Shown: positions 1-8,490 of the stretch, piece after piece
How the letters are laid out: every line of letters starts with the position of its first letter
Numbering within the stretch: the first letter of the stretch is position 1
Assembly (NCBI GenBank): GCA_020444275.1
Contig: JAHLLG010000001.1
Coordinates: 833,773-897,772, forward strand
Length of the DNA stretch: 64,000 nucleotides
From: Bacteroidota bacterium
GTDB lineage: Bacteria; Bacteroidota; Bacteroidia; Bacteroidales; UBA12077
Reading direction: 5' to 3'
The notes under the pieces: generated by a model
Databases searched by the model: none
Seen by the model: only the letters and a program-made list of their open reading frames with translations
Told to the model about the DNA's origin: nothing
Translations under genes and position numbers: made by a program

Positions 1-1236
1 GTCAATTTCAATTTCGGCAACTTTCTCACTCCGTGTTGAAAGTAGAAAATCGTCGGGTTGTAATGTATCCGAATCACTCATAATTATTGCTCTTTCTAAG
101 GCATGCTGTAATTCGCGAACATTACCCGGCCATTGATATTGGTTTAGTTTTTTAAGAGCATCAGCACTTATACCTTTTATCTTTTTCCTGTATTTTTTAG
201 TGTATATTCCCAGGAAATGGTCAGCAAGTAATGGAATATCACTTACTCTTTCTCGTAATGGAGGCAGATGAATTTCAACCGTATTAATTCTGTATAATAA
301 ATCTTGCCTGAACGATTCATCTTGTATCATCTGGTGAATATCGTTATTTGTTGCGCAAATCAATCGTACATCTATAGGTGTTTGTTTGTTTGCCCCAACT
401 CTGGTGATTTCACGCCTTTCCAGAACAGTTAGTAATTTGGCCTGCATAGGTAACGAAAGGTTTCCAATTTCGTCAAGAAATAATGTTCCTCCCGAGGCAA
501 TTTCAAATCTTCCCGGTTTATCTTTTTTAGCATCCGTAAACGAACCTTTCATATGACCAAATAGCTCACTTTCAAATAAGGTCTCTGCTATTGATCCTAA
601 ATCTACACTAATAAATACTTCATCTTTTCGTAATGAGTTTCTGTGGAGCGCTCTGGCAACAAGTTCTTTTCCTGTTCCGTTTTCACCCAGTATTAAAACA
701 TTCGCATCAGTTTTTGCTACTTTATTTATGGTAGAAAAAACTTGTTGCATCTCTGGCGAATTACCAATAAACTCATGAAATGGCTGATCCTGAATAGCGC
801 TTATCTCTTTCTGTTTTTTTCTTAAGTCGGTAGCTTCACTCTTCGATCGACGAAGTTTAATGGCTGACGATATGGTAGCTAATAGTTTCTCATTTTGCCA
901 GGGTTTGAGCACAAAATCTGTTGCTCCCAGTTTAATAGCCTTTACTGCCTTTTCTGCATCTCCATAAGCGGTTATAAACACAACAACCGAGTCAGGATCA
1001 ATTTCCATGATCTTGTTTAGCCAGTCGAATCCTTCCTGGCCACTTATGGCATCTTTGGTAAAATTCATGTCTAGCAAAATAACATCATACGCGTCATTAT
1101 GCAGATAATCAGGAATTTTTTCAGGATTCGTTTCTGTCTGAATCAGTTCTACATGATTTTTAAGTAATAGTTTTAGCGCAAATAAGATATCTTCATTATC
1201 GTCTATTGCCAGTATTTTGCCAATCTTTTCACTCAT
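1..1236 (-). CDS. Sigma-54-dependent response regulator (NtrC family), 3' end cut by window edge
   Basis: Partial: starts at the ATG at 1236 and is still open at base 1 (412 codons seen). Domains in order: receiver domain (residues 1-120, acidic pocket IDDNED, phospho-acceptor D56 in LLDMNF), AAA+ sigma-54 interaction domain with Walker A GENGTGKE, a GAFTGA-loop variant GSFTDA, Walker B GGTLFLDEIG, the R-finger region FRQDLLYRIN, and the WPGNVREL motif near the end. The C-terminal helix-turn-helix would lie outside the window. Known role of the family: a phosphorylated activator that remodels RNA polymerase-sigma54. It is divergent from the efflux-type genes at 1476-3453, and the shared gap holds palindromes, so it probably controls them. 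GSFTDA differs from GAFTGA at two positions; I regard this as a lineage variant rather than a lesion, but that is inference. Confidence 0.93.
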   Translation of the reverse strand, partial: MSEKIGKILAIDDNEDILFALKLLLKNHVELIQTETNPEKIPDYLHNDAYDVILLDMNFTKDAISGQEGFDWLNKIMEIDPDSVVVFITAYGDAEKAVKAIKLGATDFVLKPWQNEKLLATISSAIKLRRSKSEATDLRKKQKEISAIQDQPFHEFIGNSPEMQQVFSTINKVAKTDANVLILGENGTGKELVARALHRNSLRKDEVFISVDLGSIAETLFESELFGHMKGSFTDAKKDKPGRFEIASGGTLFLDEIGNLSLPMQAKLLTVLERREITRVGANKQTPIDVRLICATNNDIHQMIQDESFRQDLLYRINTVEIHLPPLRERVSDIPLLADHFLGIYTKKYRKKIKGISADALKKLNQYQWPGNVRELQHALERAIIMSDSDTLQPDDFLLSTRSEKVAEIEID

Positions 1237-1267
1237 AATTACTAAGTTCTAAATAGTTTGTTTAATA

Positions 1268-1390
1268 CGATTACGAATTCAATGTAAATATACAATATAA
1301 TGTTTAAATACAAATGTACGAATTCGTACTCTCCCTGTTTCGTAATCGAACAGTTTAGGTAACGATAAATTATTTGACATATTCGTAACG
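1268..1390. promoter_or_regulatory. Cluster of palindromic operator-like sites between the sigma-54 activator and HlyD gene
   Basis: Seen directly: CGATTACGAA at 1268-1277 is the exact inverted complement of TTCGTAATCG at 1339-1348; between them GTACGAATTCGTAC (1316-1329) is a perfect 14-bp palindrome; a further related TTCGTAACGAT lies at 1382-1392. Sites with this shape and distance (about 95-175 bp upstream of the candidate sigma-54 start) are what enhancer-binding activators use. Binding by the adjacent regulator is inference. Confidence 0.55.
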
Positions 1391-1416
1391 ATCAATGAAA
1401 CAACAAAATAGGTGTT

Positions 1417-1433
1417 TTGGCATAGTAAATGAT
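1417..1433 (+). promoter_or_regulatory. Candidate sigma-54 (-24/-12) promoter
   Basis: TTGGCA at 1417-1422 matches the -24 element; at the correct phase the -12 box reads ATGAT (1429-1433), a weak match to TTGCA (G kept, C replaced by A). Predicted transcription start is near 1444, which fits the ATG at 1476 and excludes the TTG at 1440. The neighbouring sigma-54 activator supports it; the -12 mismatch keeps confidence low. Confidence 0.4.
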
Positions 1434-1475
1434 AAATGATTGGCAGAACTAATAAATCTTACAAAATTTTTAACA

Positions 1476-2729
1476 ATGGATAGAGTAATAGAAAAAAAGC
1501 ATAAATGGCTAAACAAAAAAACAATTTGGATTACAGTAGGAAGTATCCTTGTTTTACTGGTCGCTTACAATATCTTTTTTGGCGACAAAAGCTCAAAGCT
1601 TAACGTAGAAAGAGAAAAAATTACTATAGAGTCAATAACCCAGAGTGAGTTTAAAGATTATATTGCTCAAATTGGTACTGTTGAACCTATTAAAACAATT
1701 TATCTCGATGCTATTGAGGGCGGAAGAGTTGAGGAAATACTAATCGACGAAGGAAATATGGTTAAAAAAGGCGATGTAATATTGCGTTTAAGTAATACAA
1801 ACCTGATCCTCGAAATCTCTAATAATGAAGCTGGTGTTTCAAGAGCTATAAATGAGTTTGAGAACACTAAAATTAATCTGGAACTCCAACGAATAAACAG
1901 AAGACAAACTCTTATTGAAACCGAACGTTTGTTAAAACAACAAAGAAGACAGTATGAGTATAATAAGAAGTTGTTTGAAGATGAGCATATTTCAAAAGAA
2001 GAATTTGATCAGTCGTTTGAGCAATATAATGCAACAAAACAACAATATGAACTCTTCAAAGAGGCACTAAAAAGCGACTCTTTATATAGAAAAGTGCAGC
2101 TTTCCTCAATGGATAATCAGATTAAAAATATGCAGGAAAATCTTAAAATCATTCAAGGGAGAATGGAAAATTTAAAGGTTAAAGCTCCTGTTGATGGTGA
2201 GCTGGCAAACTTAAATCCTGAGGTTGGTGAAGTAATAACGTATGGTAACCGCATTGGAACTGTAAACATTCTTGATGATTATAAATTAAGAGTAGAGATT
2301 GATGAACACTATATTGCTCGTGTGCGCATAGGATTACCAGGAAGTTTTGATTTTAACGGATCAAACTATAAACTTAAAATTGATAAGGTATATCCTGAAG
2401 TTACGAACGGACGATTTGCTGTTGATATGATTTTTACATCGGAAAAACCTGATCAAATAAGAATTGGACAAACTTTCAGATTAAAACTTGAATTAGGTGA
2501 ATCTAAACAGGCCGTTTTAATTCCACGAGGAGGATTTTATCAAAGCACAGGCGGACAGTGGGTATATGTTGTTGACGAAGATAATAATGTTGCTGTGAAA
2601 CGTAATATTTCAATCGGACGCCAAAATCCAAGATATTATGAAGTACTTGAAGGATTGGAGCCAGGAGAAAAAGTAATTGTATCAAGTTACGATAACTTTA
2701 ACGACGTGGATCAGTTAATTTTAAAATAA
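1476..2729 (+). CDS. HlyD/MacA-type periplasmic adaptor (membrane fusion protein)
   Basis: 417 residues from the ATG at 1476; a TTG at 1440 in the same frame would add 12 residues but lies at or before the predicted transcription start and does not look like family N-termini. Short basic cytoplasmic tail, one membrane helix (about residues 17-35), first half of a lipoyl/barrel-sandwich domain (GGRVEEILIDEGNMVKKGD), a long alpha-helical hairpin rich in Q, N and E (about 115-215), second lipoyl half (VKAPVDGELANLNPEVGE), then beta-barrel and membrane-proximal domains ending in EGLEPGEKVIVSSY. Family role: bridges an inner-membrane ABC or RND pump to an outer-membrane channel. It is 40 bp upstream of an ABC ATPase, so an ABC-type partner is likely. 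No permease or TolC gene is next to it. Confidence 0.88.
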   Translation: MDRVIEKKHKWLNKKTIWITVGSILVLLVAYNIFFGDKSSKLNVEREKITIESITQSEFKDYIAQIGTVEPIKTIYLDAIEGGRVEEILIDEGNMVKKGDVILRLSNTNLILEISNNEAGVSRAINEFENTKINLELQRINRRQTLIETERLLKQQRRQYEYNKKLFEDEHISKEEFDQSFEQYNATKQQYELFKEALKSDSLYRKVQLSSMDNQIKNMQENLKIIQGRMENLKVKAPVDGELANLNPEVGEVITYGNRIGTVNILDDYKLRVEIDEHYIARVRIGLPGSFDFNGSNYKLKIDKVYPEVTNGRFAVDMIFTSEKPDQIRIGQTFRLKLELGESKQAVLIPRGGFYQSTGGQWVYVVDEDNNVAVKRNISIGRQNPRYYEVLEGLEPGEKVIVSSYDNFNDVDQLILK

Positions 2730-2769
2730 TAGATAATAATATAATAACAGTAATTTAAATCTTACAGTC

Positions 2770-3453
2770 ATGATTAAAACAAATGATTTAGTAAAAGTTT
2801 TCAGAACAGACGAGGTAGAAACAACTGCTCTGAACAAAGTAAACTTGAATATTGAAAAAGGAGAATTTGTAGCTATTATGGGACCATCAGGATGTGGTAA
2901 ATCAACACTTCTTAATATCCTTGGACTACTAGATAATCCTACTTCCGGTGAGCTACACTTTATCGATCAGGAAGTATCAAAATATTCAGAAAGACAAAGA
3001 ACAAACTTAAGAAAAGCTAACATTGGTTTCGTATTCCAGAGCTTTAACTTAATCGACGAACTTACAGTGTATGAAAATGTAGAGCTACCATTACTATATT
3101 TGAATATGCCTGCATCTGAAAGAAAAAAGAAAGTGGAAGAGGTACTTGACAGAATGAAAATGTCGCATCGTAAGAAACACTTCCCACAACAATTATCAGG
3201 TGGACAGCAGCAGCGTGTGGCTATTTCCAGAGCTGTAGTAACCAATCCAAAACTAATCCTTGCCGATGAGCCTACAGGTAACTTAGACTCGGCAAATGGT
3301 GAAGAAGTTATGAATCTGTTAACGCAGCTAAATAACGAAGGTACAACTATAGTAATGGTAACACACTCTCCTTCGGATGCAGAAAAAGCACACAGAATTG
3401 TTCAGTTATTCGACGGACACATTGTGACCGAAAACATTAAAAAAGTTTTATAA
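2770..3453 (+). CDS. ABC transporter ATP-binding protein, LolD/MacB type
   Basis: 227 residues, the usual length of stand-alone LolD/MacB-class ATPases. Walker A GPSGCGKST (38-46), Q-loop FVFQSFNL (88-95), signature LSGGQQQR (142-149), Walker B LILADEP (162-168), D-loop NLDSA and H-loop VTHS. Hydrolyses ATP at the inner face of the cytoplasmic membrane to power an FtsX/MacB-like permease. Same strand as and 40 bp after the adaptor gene. Oddity: a strong terminator follows at about 100 bp and the next genes are unrelated, so the permease this ATPase needs is not encoded here; it must be elsewhere, or the cluster has been reduced. Confident on the class, not on the cargo. Confidence 0.9.
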   Translation: MIKTNDLVKVFRTDEVETTALNKVNLNIEKGEFVAIMGPSGCGKSTLLNILGLLDNPTSGELHFIDQEVSKYSERQRTNLRKANIGFVFQSFNLIDELTVYENVELPLLYLNMPASERKKKVEEVLDRMKMSHRKKHFPQQLSGGQQQRVAISRAVVTNPKLILADEPTGNLDSANGEEVMNLLTQLNNEGTTIVMVTHSPSDAEKAHRIVQLFDGHIVTENIKKVL

Positions 3454-3811
3454 AAGCTTAAGAGAGACAGAGGTGATATTCCCCTATACTTTCCCGATTT
3501 TTGAGTATATAAGATCCCCAATTTTAATCACTTCTGTTCTTTCTTAATATTAAAAAGGAAGCTCATTACGAGCTTCCTTTTTTTGTCCGTTTTCGAACGT
3601 ATTTTGCCCGAACACGCACAGATATCATACAATTATAAAAACCACATCTTTCTTTAAATGTCAGGATAACAACTTTTTAAGCTGATTGGTACATATGTTG
3701 CTGAGAATTAGGTGAAAAGAAAACCCATCCCGTAAACATCGGGATCACAAATAGAACTTGATCACAAGCCATTAAGTAAAAAAAGTATTAACTAACGAAA
3801 GGAAAATAATT
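3454..3811. other. Intergenic stretch, 358 bp
   Basis: Besides the terminator at 3552-3584 it contains one small inverted repeat, ATCCCG (3727-3732) with CGGGAT (3740-3745) and a 7-nt loop, without a T-tract. I see no open reading frame, RNA gene or convincing promoter. Confidence 0.6.
3552..3584 (+). terminator. Rho-independent terminator after the ABC ATPase gene
   Basis: Stem GGAAGCTC (3557-3564), loop ATTAC, GAGCTTCC (3570-3577), then seven T. The 5' A-run also pairs with the T-run, so it could work in both directions. Confidence 0.85.
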
Positions 3812-4108
3812 ATGTTAAAAGATTTATGCATTCCTGTTCCAGGTTTTGGCGAAAACGAAATTGCTGAGCTTCATTTAAAAGTTGGTGATCGAAAAATTAG
3901 TTATGATTTTAGAGTAGAATCATTTCCGTGGGATGTAGAAGATGAGTTAAATGGCGACTCGGATGAAATTACATTATCTCTGGCAAGAATTAGTAGATTG
4001 CGCAAAGCAATAGCCGACTACGATAAGAGTTGGGAGTTAATCCAGATTTTTACTCCTGCCGATCATTCAAAATATATTCAGGTATTATATAGAAAAAAGA
4101 CAAGTTAA
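3812..4108 (+). CDS. Conserved-looking hypothetical protein, 98 aa
   Basis: I do not recognise the family. No signal peptide or membrane helix; rich in acidic residues; predicted mixed alpha/beta with a helix-forming middle (ITLSLARISRLRKAIADYDKSWELIQIF) and a C-terminal strand (KYIQVLYRKK). Preceded by a purine-rich stretch (cgaaaggaaaata) that serves as ribosome-binding region. It ends 16 bp before the secreted NTF2-like gene, so the two are probably cotranscribed. Function unknown; a small cytosolic protein is all that can be supported. Confidence 0.65.
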   Translation: MLKDLCIPVPGFGENEIAELHLKVGDRKISYDFRVESFPWDVEDELNGDSDEITLSLARISRLRKAIADYDKSWELIQIFTPADHSKYIQVLYRKKTS

Positions 4109-4124
4109 ACGTAATTTTTTATTT

Positions 4125-4574
4125 ATGAAGAACATCATTTTAGCAGTGGTTATAGCGCTATTTACTGTAACCACTTTATTTGCACAAGAAGCCCAACAGG
4201 AAAAAGAGGCCATAAAAAATGTAATTCAGACTGCATATGTAGATGGTTTACAAAACAAAGGTAATGTTGAAGATATTGAGGCTGGATTTCATCCCGGGTT
4301 TAATTTACTGGGAGTAAGAAATAATATGCTAACCAAGTTCCCAATATACAGTTGGATAGAGTCTTTTGAACAGAGAAAAAAAGAAGATCCCACACCACCA
4401 ACTGTAGAGGAAAAAATTACTTGCGACTATCTGCTTATTGATATAACAGGTAATGCGGCAATGGCGAAAATCCAGTTAAACAGAAATGGTGAACTCCTTT
4501 TTACAGATTATTTACAACTGTATAAATTTGACGACGGTTGGAAGATAGTTAGTAAAATTTATTTCAGGCACTAA
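4125..4574 (+). CDS. Secreted NTF2/SnoaL-like (putative lumazine-binding type) protein
   Basis: 149 residues with an N-terminal signal peptide (hydrophobic 3-19, cleavage after FAQ). The remainder has the cone-fold pattern: helical EKEAIKNVIQTAYVDGLQNKGNVEDIEAGFHPGFNLL, then strands ITCDYLLIDITGNAAMAKIQLNRNG and the C-terminal DDGWKIVSKIYFRH, where a Trp-Lys-Ile-Val ending is characteristic of DUF4440/Lumazine_bd_2 proteins. These are usually small-ligand-binding or uncharacterised; no catalytic assignment is possible. Located in the periplasm by inference. Followed by a terminator at 4600-4648. Confidence 0.75.
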   Translation: MKNIILAVVIALFTVTTLFAQEAQQEKEAIKNVIQTAYVDGLQNKGNVEDIEAGFHPGFNLLGVRNNMLTKFPIYSWIESFEQRKKEDPTPPTVEEKITCDYLLIDITGNAAMAKIQLNRNGELLFTDYLQLYKFDDGWKIVSKIYFRH

Positions 4575-4599
4575 ATCAATCAGGTAACATATTAATTCC

Positions 4600-4648
4600 A
4601 AATGAGCATTTGTTAAATGATATTAAAAAGCAGATGCTCATTTTTTAT
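4600..4648 (+). terminator. Rho-independent terminator
   Basis: AAATGAGCAT (4600-4609) pairs with ATGCTCATTT (4634-4643) and runs into a T-rich tract; 25 bp after the NTF2-like gene. Confidence 0.75.
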
Positions 4649-4690
4649 TTAATGCGTTTAATATCTAACTTTACATAAAATATTTTAATT

Positions 4691-5056
4691 ATGAAGGTTG
4701 ATAAAAAAGCATTAATCAGATGGAAGGTTTATCTCGACCGCTCAAAAATGTATATTGGCTACATAAACCTTTTCATGATGGTAACCATTTTTTTAGGTGC
4801 TATAAAAAATACTGCGGTTGGAAAATTCTTAATTGCTAACGTGTATATTGCCATACCTATTCTGGTTATTTTATTTGTTTTTTTTGCTTTACTTTTAGGG
4901 TACTGGGATTCTAAACTTGGAATTAGAAGCGAAGAAATGCGGAATTTATCTTCGCAAAATCCGGTGCAGATGGAAATGTTAAACACATTGCGCGAGTTAA
5001 AGGAAAACCAAAAGATTTTAAAGGATAAATTAGAGAAATTAGAAAAGAATAAGTAA
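4691..5056 (+). CDS. Small membrane protein with C-terminal coiled coil, 121 aa
   Basis: Unrecognised family. A basic N-terminus (KVDKKALIRWKVYLDRSK) is followed by two membrane helices (about 20-42 and 48-70) and a soluble tail ending in a heptad-rich charged helix (LNTLRELKENQKILKDKLEKLEKNK), so the tail should be cytosolic and may oligomerise. It lies 20 bp upstream of the large TPR gene on the same strand, suggesting a shared transcript and possibly a membrane anchor for a protein assembly. No function can be assigned. Confidence 0.7.
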   Translation: MKVDKKALIRWKVYLDRSKMYIGYINLFMMVTIFLGAIKNTAVGKFLIANVYIAIPILVILFVFFALLLGYWDSKLGIRSEEMRNLSSQNPVQMEMLNTLRELKENQKILKDKLEKLEKNK

Positions 5057-5076
5057 GATAATATTGAAGAGTTACT

Positions 5077-7488
5077 ATGAGAAAAGTATTTTTATTACTA
5101 ATAGCAATAGCATTTTTTACAAGTTTATACGGGCAAAATTACTTTCTTGAAGAAATTCAGAATAGCCCCGCAAATGATATTAAAGAAGGATATCGTTTTC
5201 GCATAACAAATTATCTCGATTCACTGGAGCAGCAAAATGCAGCTAACCAGGTTTTTGATAGTGACTCGGCGCAACGAGCATATTACCAGCAGATAATTGC
5301 CAATATCGATTACAATATAAATTTAGACCCCCAAAATCCGGAAAACTATTTGTTGAAAGGAATTTATAAATCGGCATTATATGAATATGATAGTGCAGAA
5401 ATACTTTTAAACAGAGCAATTGAGCTTAACCCTGATTATGCCGAAGCTTACCTTGAACGAGGCGTCTTATATTTAACTAAATATGAGATCAGAAAAAGCA
5501 TTTCGGATTTTAAGAAAGCATTAAAAATTAATCCTGAATATACCGATGCAATATATAATTTGGGATATGTTTATTTTCAGCAAGGAAAATATAATCAGGC
5601 AAAAAAATACTTTGAGCAAGCCGTTGAAATATATCCATATCACTATCAGTCGTATATTCAGTTAGGTTACTTATATCTCATTGAAAATGATTTTGGAAAC
5701 TCTCTTATAAATTATAACAAAGCAATTGAAATTAAGCCATTCGAACCTACGGGGTATAACCTGCGAGGTCAAATGTATTTATATCAGAATAAGATTGAAG
5801 AGGCAAAAGCTGATTTTAAAAAGAGTATTTCTCTAAATCCATCAAACTATCGAATTATCTTAACCTTAGCCTATGTAGAAATGCAGTTTGGTGATTTGGA
5901 GCACGGAATTGAAATTCTATCTGAAGGTACTCGCATATTGAACAAATTTACATTTTCAAACCGAATTAATGATTATGCCGAAGCGGAAATCAATGATATA
6001 ACTGTGCATTATAAAGAATATACCAAAGGGTATCCAGAGGAAATTAAAACAGTAATTAATCAATGCTTGAAGCTTCTTTTAGAAAATAAGCAGTTATATC
6101 AGGTGCACTTTAAGCTTAAAGAGGTCATAAAAAGGGATAGTACCTTAATATTACCACAACGATTATATATAAACAATTTGTATAAAACAGGCAGAATATA
6201 TGCAAATATTGAGGAGGTAGATGCTTTGTTAGAAAGAGATTCCACACTAGCGTATGTATATGCTTTAAAAGGCGATATTCTTGCAAATATGGACAAGTAC
6301 AGGGAAAGTGTTTTTTACTATGATAAAGCCCTGGAATTGGCTCCGCAATATTCTTATGCATATGCCATGAGAGCATGGTCAAAATACAGGCAGGGAAAAG
6401 TAGAAAGCGCATTTAATGATGTCGAGCAATCCATGAAAAATGTAACTCCATATCTGGCTGCTGTAAATATTAAAGCTGTATTATTAGATGCACTAAATAG
6501 ATATCAGGAATCGCTTGATCTGTATAGTCTTGCAATAAATTATTTTCCCGGGCAGGCGTTTTTATATAATAACAGAGCGCTAACCTATTTAGAAGTTCAT
6601 GATAGAGAAAAAGCACTTGAAGATTGCAATAGGGCCATTGAACTGAGTCCAAATTACTCTGCACCATATAGCATCCGTGGTAATATCTATTTGGATATGG
6701 GCGATTATAAAAAAGCATTAAAAGATTATGACAAAGCCATTGAACTTAATCCGGCCGATAAATATGCTGTGCATACCAAGGCTAATGCTTTGCTCGAAAT
6801 GGATGAATCCGGGCAAGCTATAGATCTTTATCATAAGATGATTAATGAAGGTATTAATGTGCCGGATAATTATCTGGGTTTATCACAAGTTTACTATTCG
6901 TTAGAAAAATATAATGAGTCTGTTAAAAATGCTTCAAAAGCATTGGATTTTGATACTACATATCTAGATGCTTATATTCAAAGGGCAAGAGCAAAATCGG
7001 AAATAGATAAGGTTGAGAGTGCATTAAACGATTTGGATCGTGTATTAAAAATTGACAGTACGCATATTAATGCATTATTCGAAAAATCAAGAATATTTTC
7101 AGATCATGATGAGGTGGAAAAATCAATTCAAACCTTATTACAAATTATCGAAATTGATTCAACTTCGCATGTGGCCTATGGTAATATAGGATGGAACTAT
7201 TACTTGCTTGAAAATTATGAGGAATGCATCAAGTGGTCAGAAAAAGCAATTTCAATTGATAAAGAAGCTCTATATGCCATGTATAATATTGCTTTAGCAT
7301 ATTTGTGTATGGACGATTTTGAAAAATCAAAGAAGCTTTACAAGCAGTATTATCAGCTTAATGTAGAATTAGATGAACCTATTCGCGAAGGGGCAATCCA
7401 GGATTTAAAAGACTTAATCGATAAGGGATCCAAGGTAGATAATGCAAAGTATATCTTAAAAAATATCTTTAATACCAATGATATATAA
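5077..7488 (+). CDS. Secreted tetratricopeptide-repeat protein, 803 aa
   Basis: Signal peptide at residues 1-19 (LLLIAIAFFTSLYG, cleavage near YGQ). Nearly the whole of the mature protein is TPR: many 34-residue units with the consensus W/Y-LG-Y--A/G---A-----P, for example YLLKGIYKSALYEYDSAEIL, YNLGYVYFQQGKYNQAKKYF and AYSIRGNIYLDMGDYKKALKDY-type repeats. A less regular segment (about residues 270-380) separates an N-terminal and a C-terminal TPR block. TPR solenoids are protein-protein interaction scaffolds; here it should be periplasmic. No enzymatic domain is visible. It sits between the small membrane protein and the pentapeptide-type secreted protein, all rightward, which hints at a cell-envelope assembly; partners unknown. 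Confidence 0.85.
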   Translation: MRKVFLLLIAIAFFTSLYGQNYFLEEIQNSPANDIKEGYRFRITNYLDSLEQQNAANQVFDSDSAQRAYYQQIIANIDYNINLDPQNPENYLLKGIYKSALYEYDSAEILLNRAIELNPDYAEAYLERGVLYLTKYEIRKSISDFKKALKINPEYTDAIYNLGYVYFQQGKYNQAKKYFEQAVEIYPYHYQSYIQLGYLYLIENDFGNSLINYNKAIEIKPFEPTGYNLRGQMYLYQNKIEEAKADFKKSISLNPSNYRIILTLAYVEMQFGDLEHGIEILSEGTRILNKFTFSNRINDYAEAEINDITVHYKEYTKGYPEEIKTVINQCLKLLLENKQLYQVHFKLKEVIKRDSTLILPQRLYINNLYKTGRIYANIEEVDALLERDSTLAYVYALKGDILANMDKYRESVFYYDKALELAPQYSYAYAMRAWSKYRQGKVESAFNDVEQSMKNVTPYLAAVNIKAVLLDALNRYQESLDLYSLAINYFPGQAFLYNNRALTYLEVHDREKALEDCNRAIELSPNYSAPYSIRGNIYLDMGDYKKALKDYDKAIELNPADKYAVHTKANALLEMDESGQAIDLYHKMINEGINVPDNYLGLSQVYYSLEKYNESVKNASKALDFDTTYLDAYIQRARAKSEIDKVESALNDLDRVLKIDSTHINALFEKSRIFSDHDEVEKSIQTLLQIIEIDSTSHVAYGNIGWNYYLLENYEECIKWSEKAISIDKEALYAMYNIALAYLCMDDFEKSKKLYKQYYQLNVELDEPIREGAIQDLKDLIDKGSKVDNAKYILKNIFNTNDI

Positions 7489-7540
7489 TGCAACATAATA
7501 TATTGCAATACGTCTTTTATTCAAATAAAAATAATTAGCT

Positions 7541-8437
7541 ATGAGAAATTTAATTGTAAGTATTGTATTTGTATTATGTCCATTACTAGGTTTCATGCAG
7601 GTAACTGTTGATGCCAATGAGATTATTTCTAAATTAAATAAAGGTGAAGCTGCTCACTACGAAAACGTTACCATTACCGGCGATGTTGATTTCAGACTTA
7701 TTGAAGACAGAGAAGAAGAAAAAGACATGGAGGTAATGTTTAAAGATAACGAAACCTACAAGTATCATGTGAACGCACCTTTAAAATTCACGAACTGTAC
7801 TTTTAAAGGAAAGTTTATTGCTTATTTGAACGATGATGATGAAGATATTTTGCACATTGCTATGTTCCACGAGGATGTGATGTTTGAAAAGTGTACTTTC
7901 CAGGAAGATTTTTTAGTAAAGTATTCTGATTTTGATAAAAATGCAGATTTTGCCAGTTGCACTTTTAACAATGATGCATTATTTAAATATAGCAAGTTTA
8001 ATTCAGCAGTAGATTTTTCAAATTGTGTGTTTGAAGATGATGCAAACTTTAAGTATACTAAGTTTCCTTTAGATGCTAAATTTAATAATTCAATGTTTAG
8101 AGAAGAGGCTAATTTTAAATATACCGAATTTGAGGGCGAAGCAGGATTTGTGAAATGTGAATTTCGCGATTTAGCCTATTTTAAATATGCCGATTTCGAT
8201 GAATATGTTGATTTTACCGAGGCAAAGTTCGATTCTGATGCTATTTTTAAATATACCAAGTTTCCCCAGGGAGTTAGTTTTGAAAATGCATATTTCGACG
8301 ATTATGCCGATTTTAAATATGCAAAATTTTACGATCCGGTTAAGTTAAATAATGTAACCTTCGATGGTGAAACTTCTTTCAAGTACACACAAATTGAAGG
8401 TAAAGAGTTTGTTACTTATCTGTTAAATAATAACTAA
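7541..8437 (+). CDS. Secreted pentapeptide-type repeat protein with 22-residue period
   Basis: 298 residues; signal peptide 1-20 (IVSIVFVLCPLLGFMQ). From about residue 90 to the end the chain is an array in which the motif xxFKY(T/S/A)xF recurs about eight times, exactly 22 residues apart in the best-kept part, alternating with half-units of the form xxxFxxxxF (such as AKFNNSMF and VDFTEAKF). The periodic central Phe every five or six residues is the hallmark of pentapeptide-repeat right-handed quadrilateral beta-helices, though 22 rather than 20 residues per pair of coils is unusual. Expected to be a rigid rod in the periplasm or at the surface. No enzymatic site is seen. Followed by a terminator. 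Confidence 0.8.
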   Translation: MRNLIVSIVFVLCPLLGFMQVTVDANEIISKLNKGEAAHYENVTITGDVDFRLIEDREEEKDMEVMFKDNETYKYHVNAPLKFTNCTFKGKFIAYLNDDDEDILHIAMFHEDVMFEKCTFQEDFLVKYSDFDKNADFASCTFNNDALFKYSKFNSAVDFSNCVFEDDANFKYTKFPLDAKFNNSMFREEANFKYTEFEGEAGFVKCEFRDLAYFKYADFDEYVDFTEAKFDSDAIFKYTKFPQGVSFENAYFDDYADFKYAKFYDPVKLNNVTFDGETSFKYTQIEGKEFVTYLLNNN

Positions 8438-8457
8438 GGATATTACTGATATAAATG

Positions 8458-8490
8458 AAACTGCTCTAATCTTAAGGGCAGTTTTTTTTT
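8458..8490 (+). terminator. Rho-independent terminator between convergent genes
   Basis: AAACTGC (8458-8464) pairs with GCAGTTT (8478-8484), followed by T9 in total. The T-tract overlaps the stop codon of the leftward sensor kinase gene, so the two convergent genes are tightly packed. Confidence 0.75.

Noticed and set aside
1440-1475. TTG start 12 codons upstream for the HlyD-like adaptor
   Set aside because: It coincides with or precedes the predicted sigma-54 transcription start and gives an N-terminus unlike the family; the ATG at 1476 is preferred.
5077-7488. CRISPR-like or satellite repeats
   Set aside because: The periodicity is protein-level TPR (34 residues) with divergent DNA, not identical DNA repeats with spacers. 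The same holds for the kinases at 29814-35053 and the pentapeptide gene.
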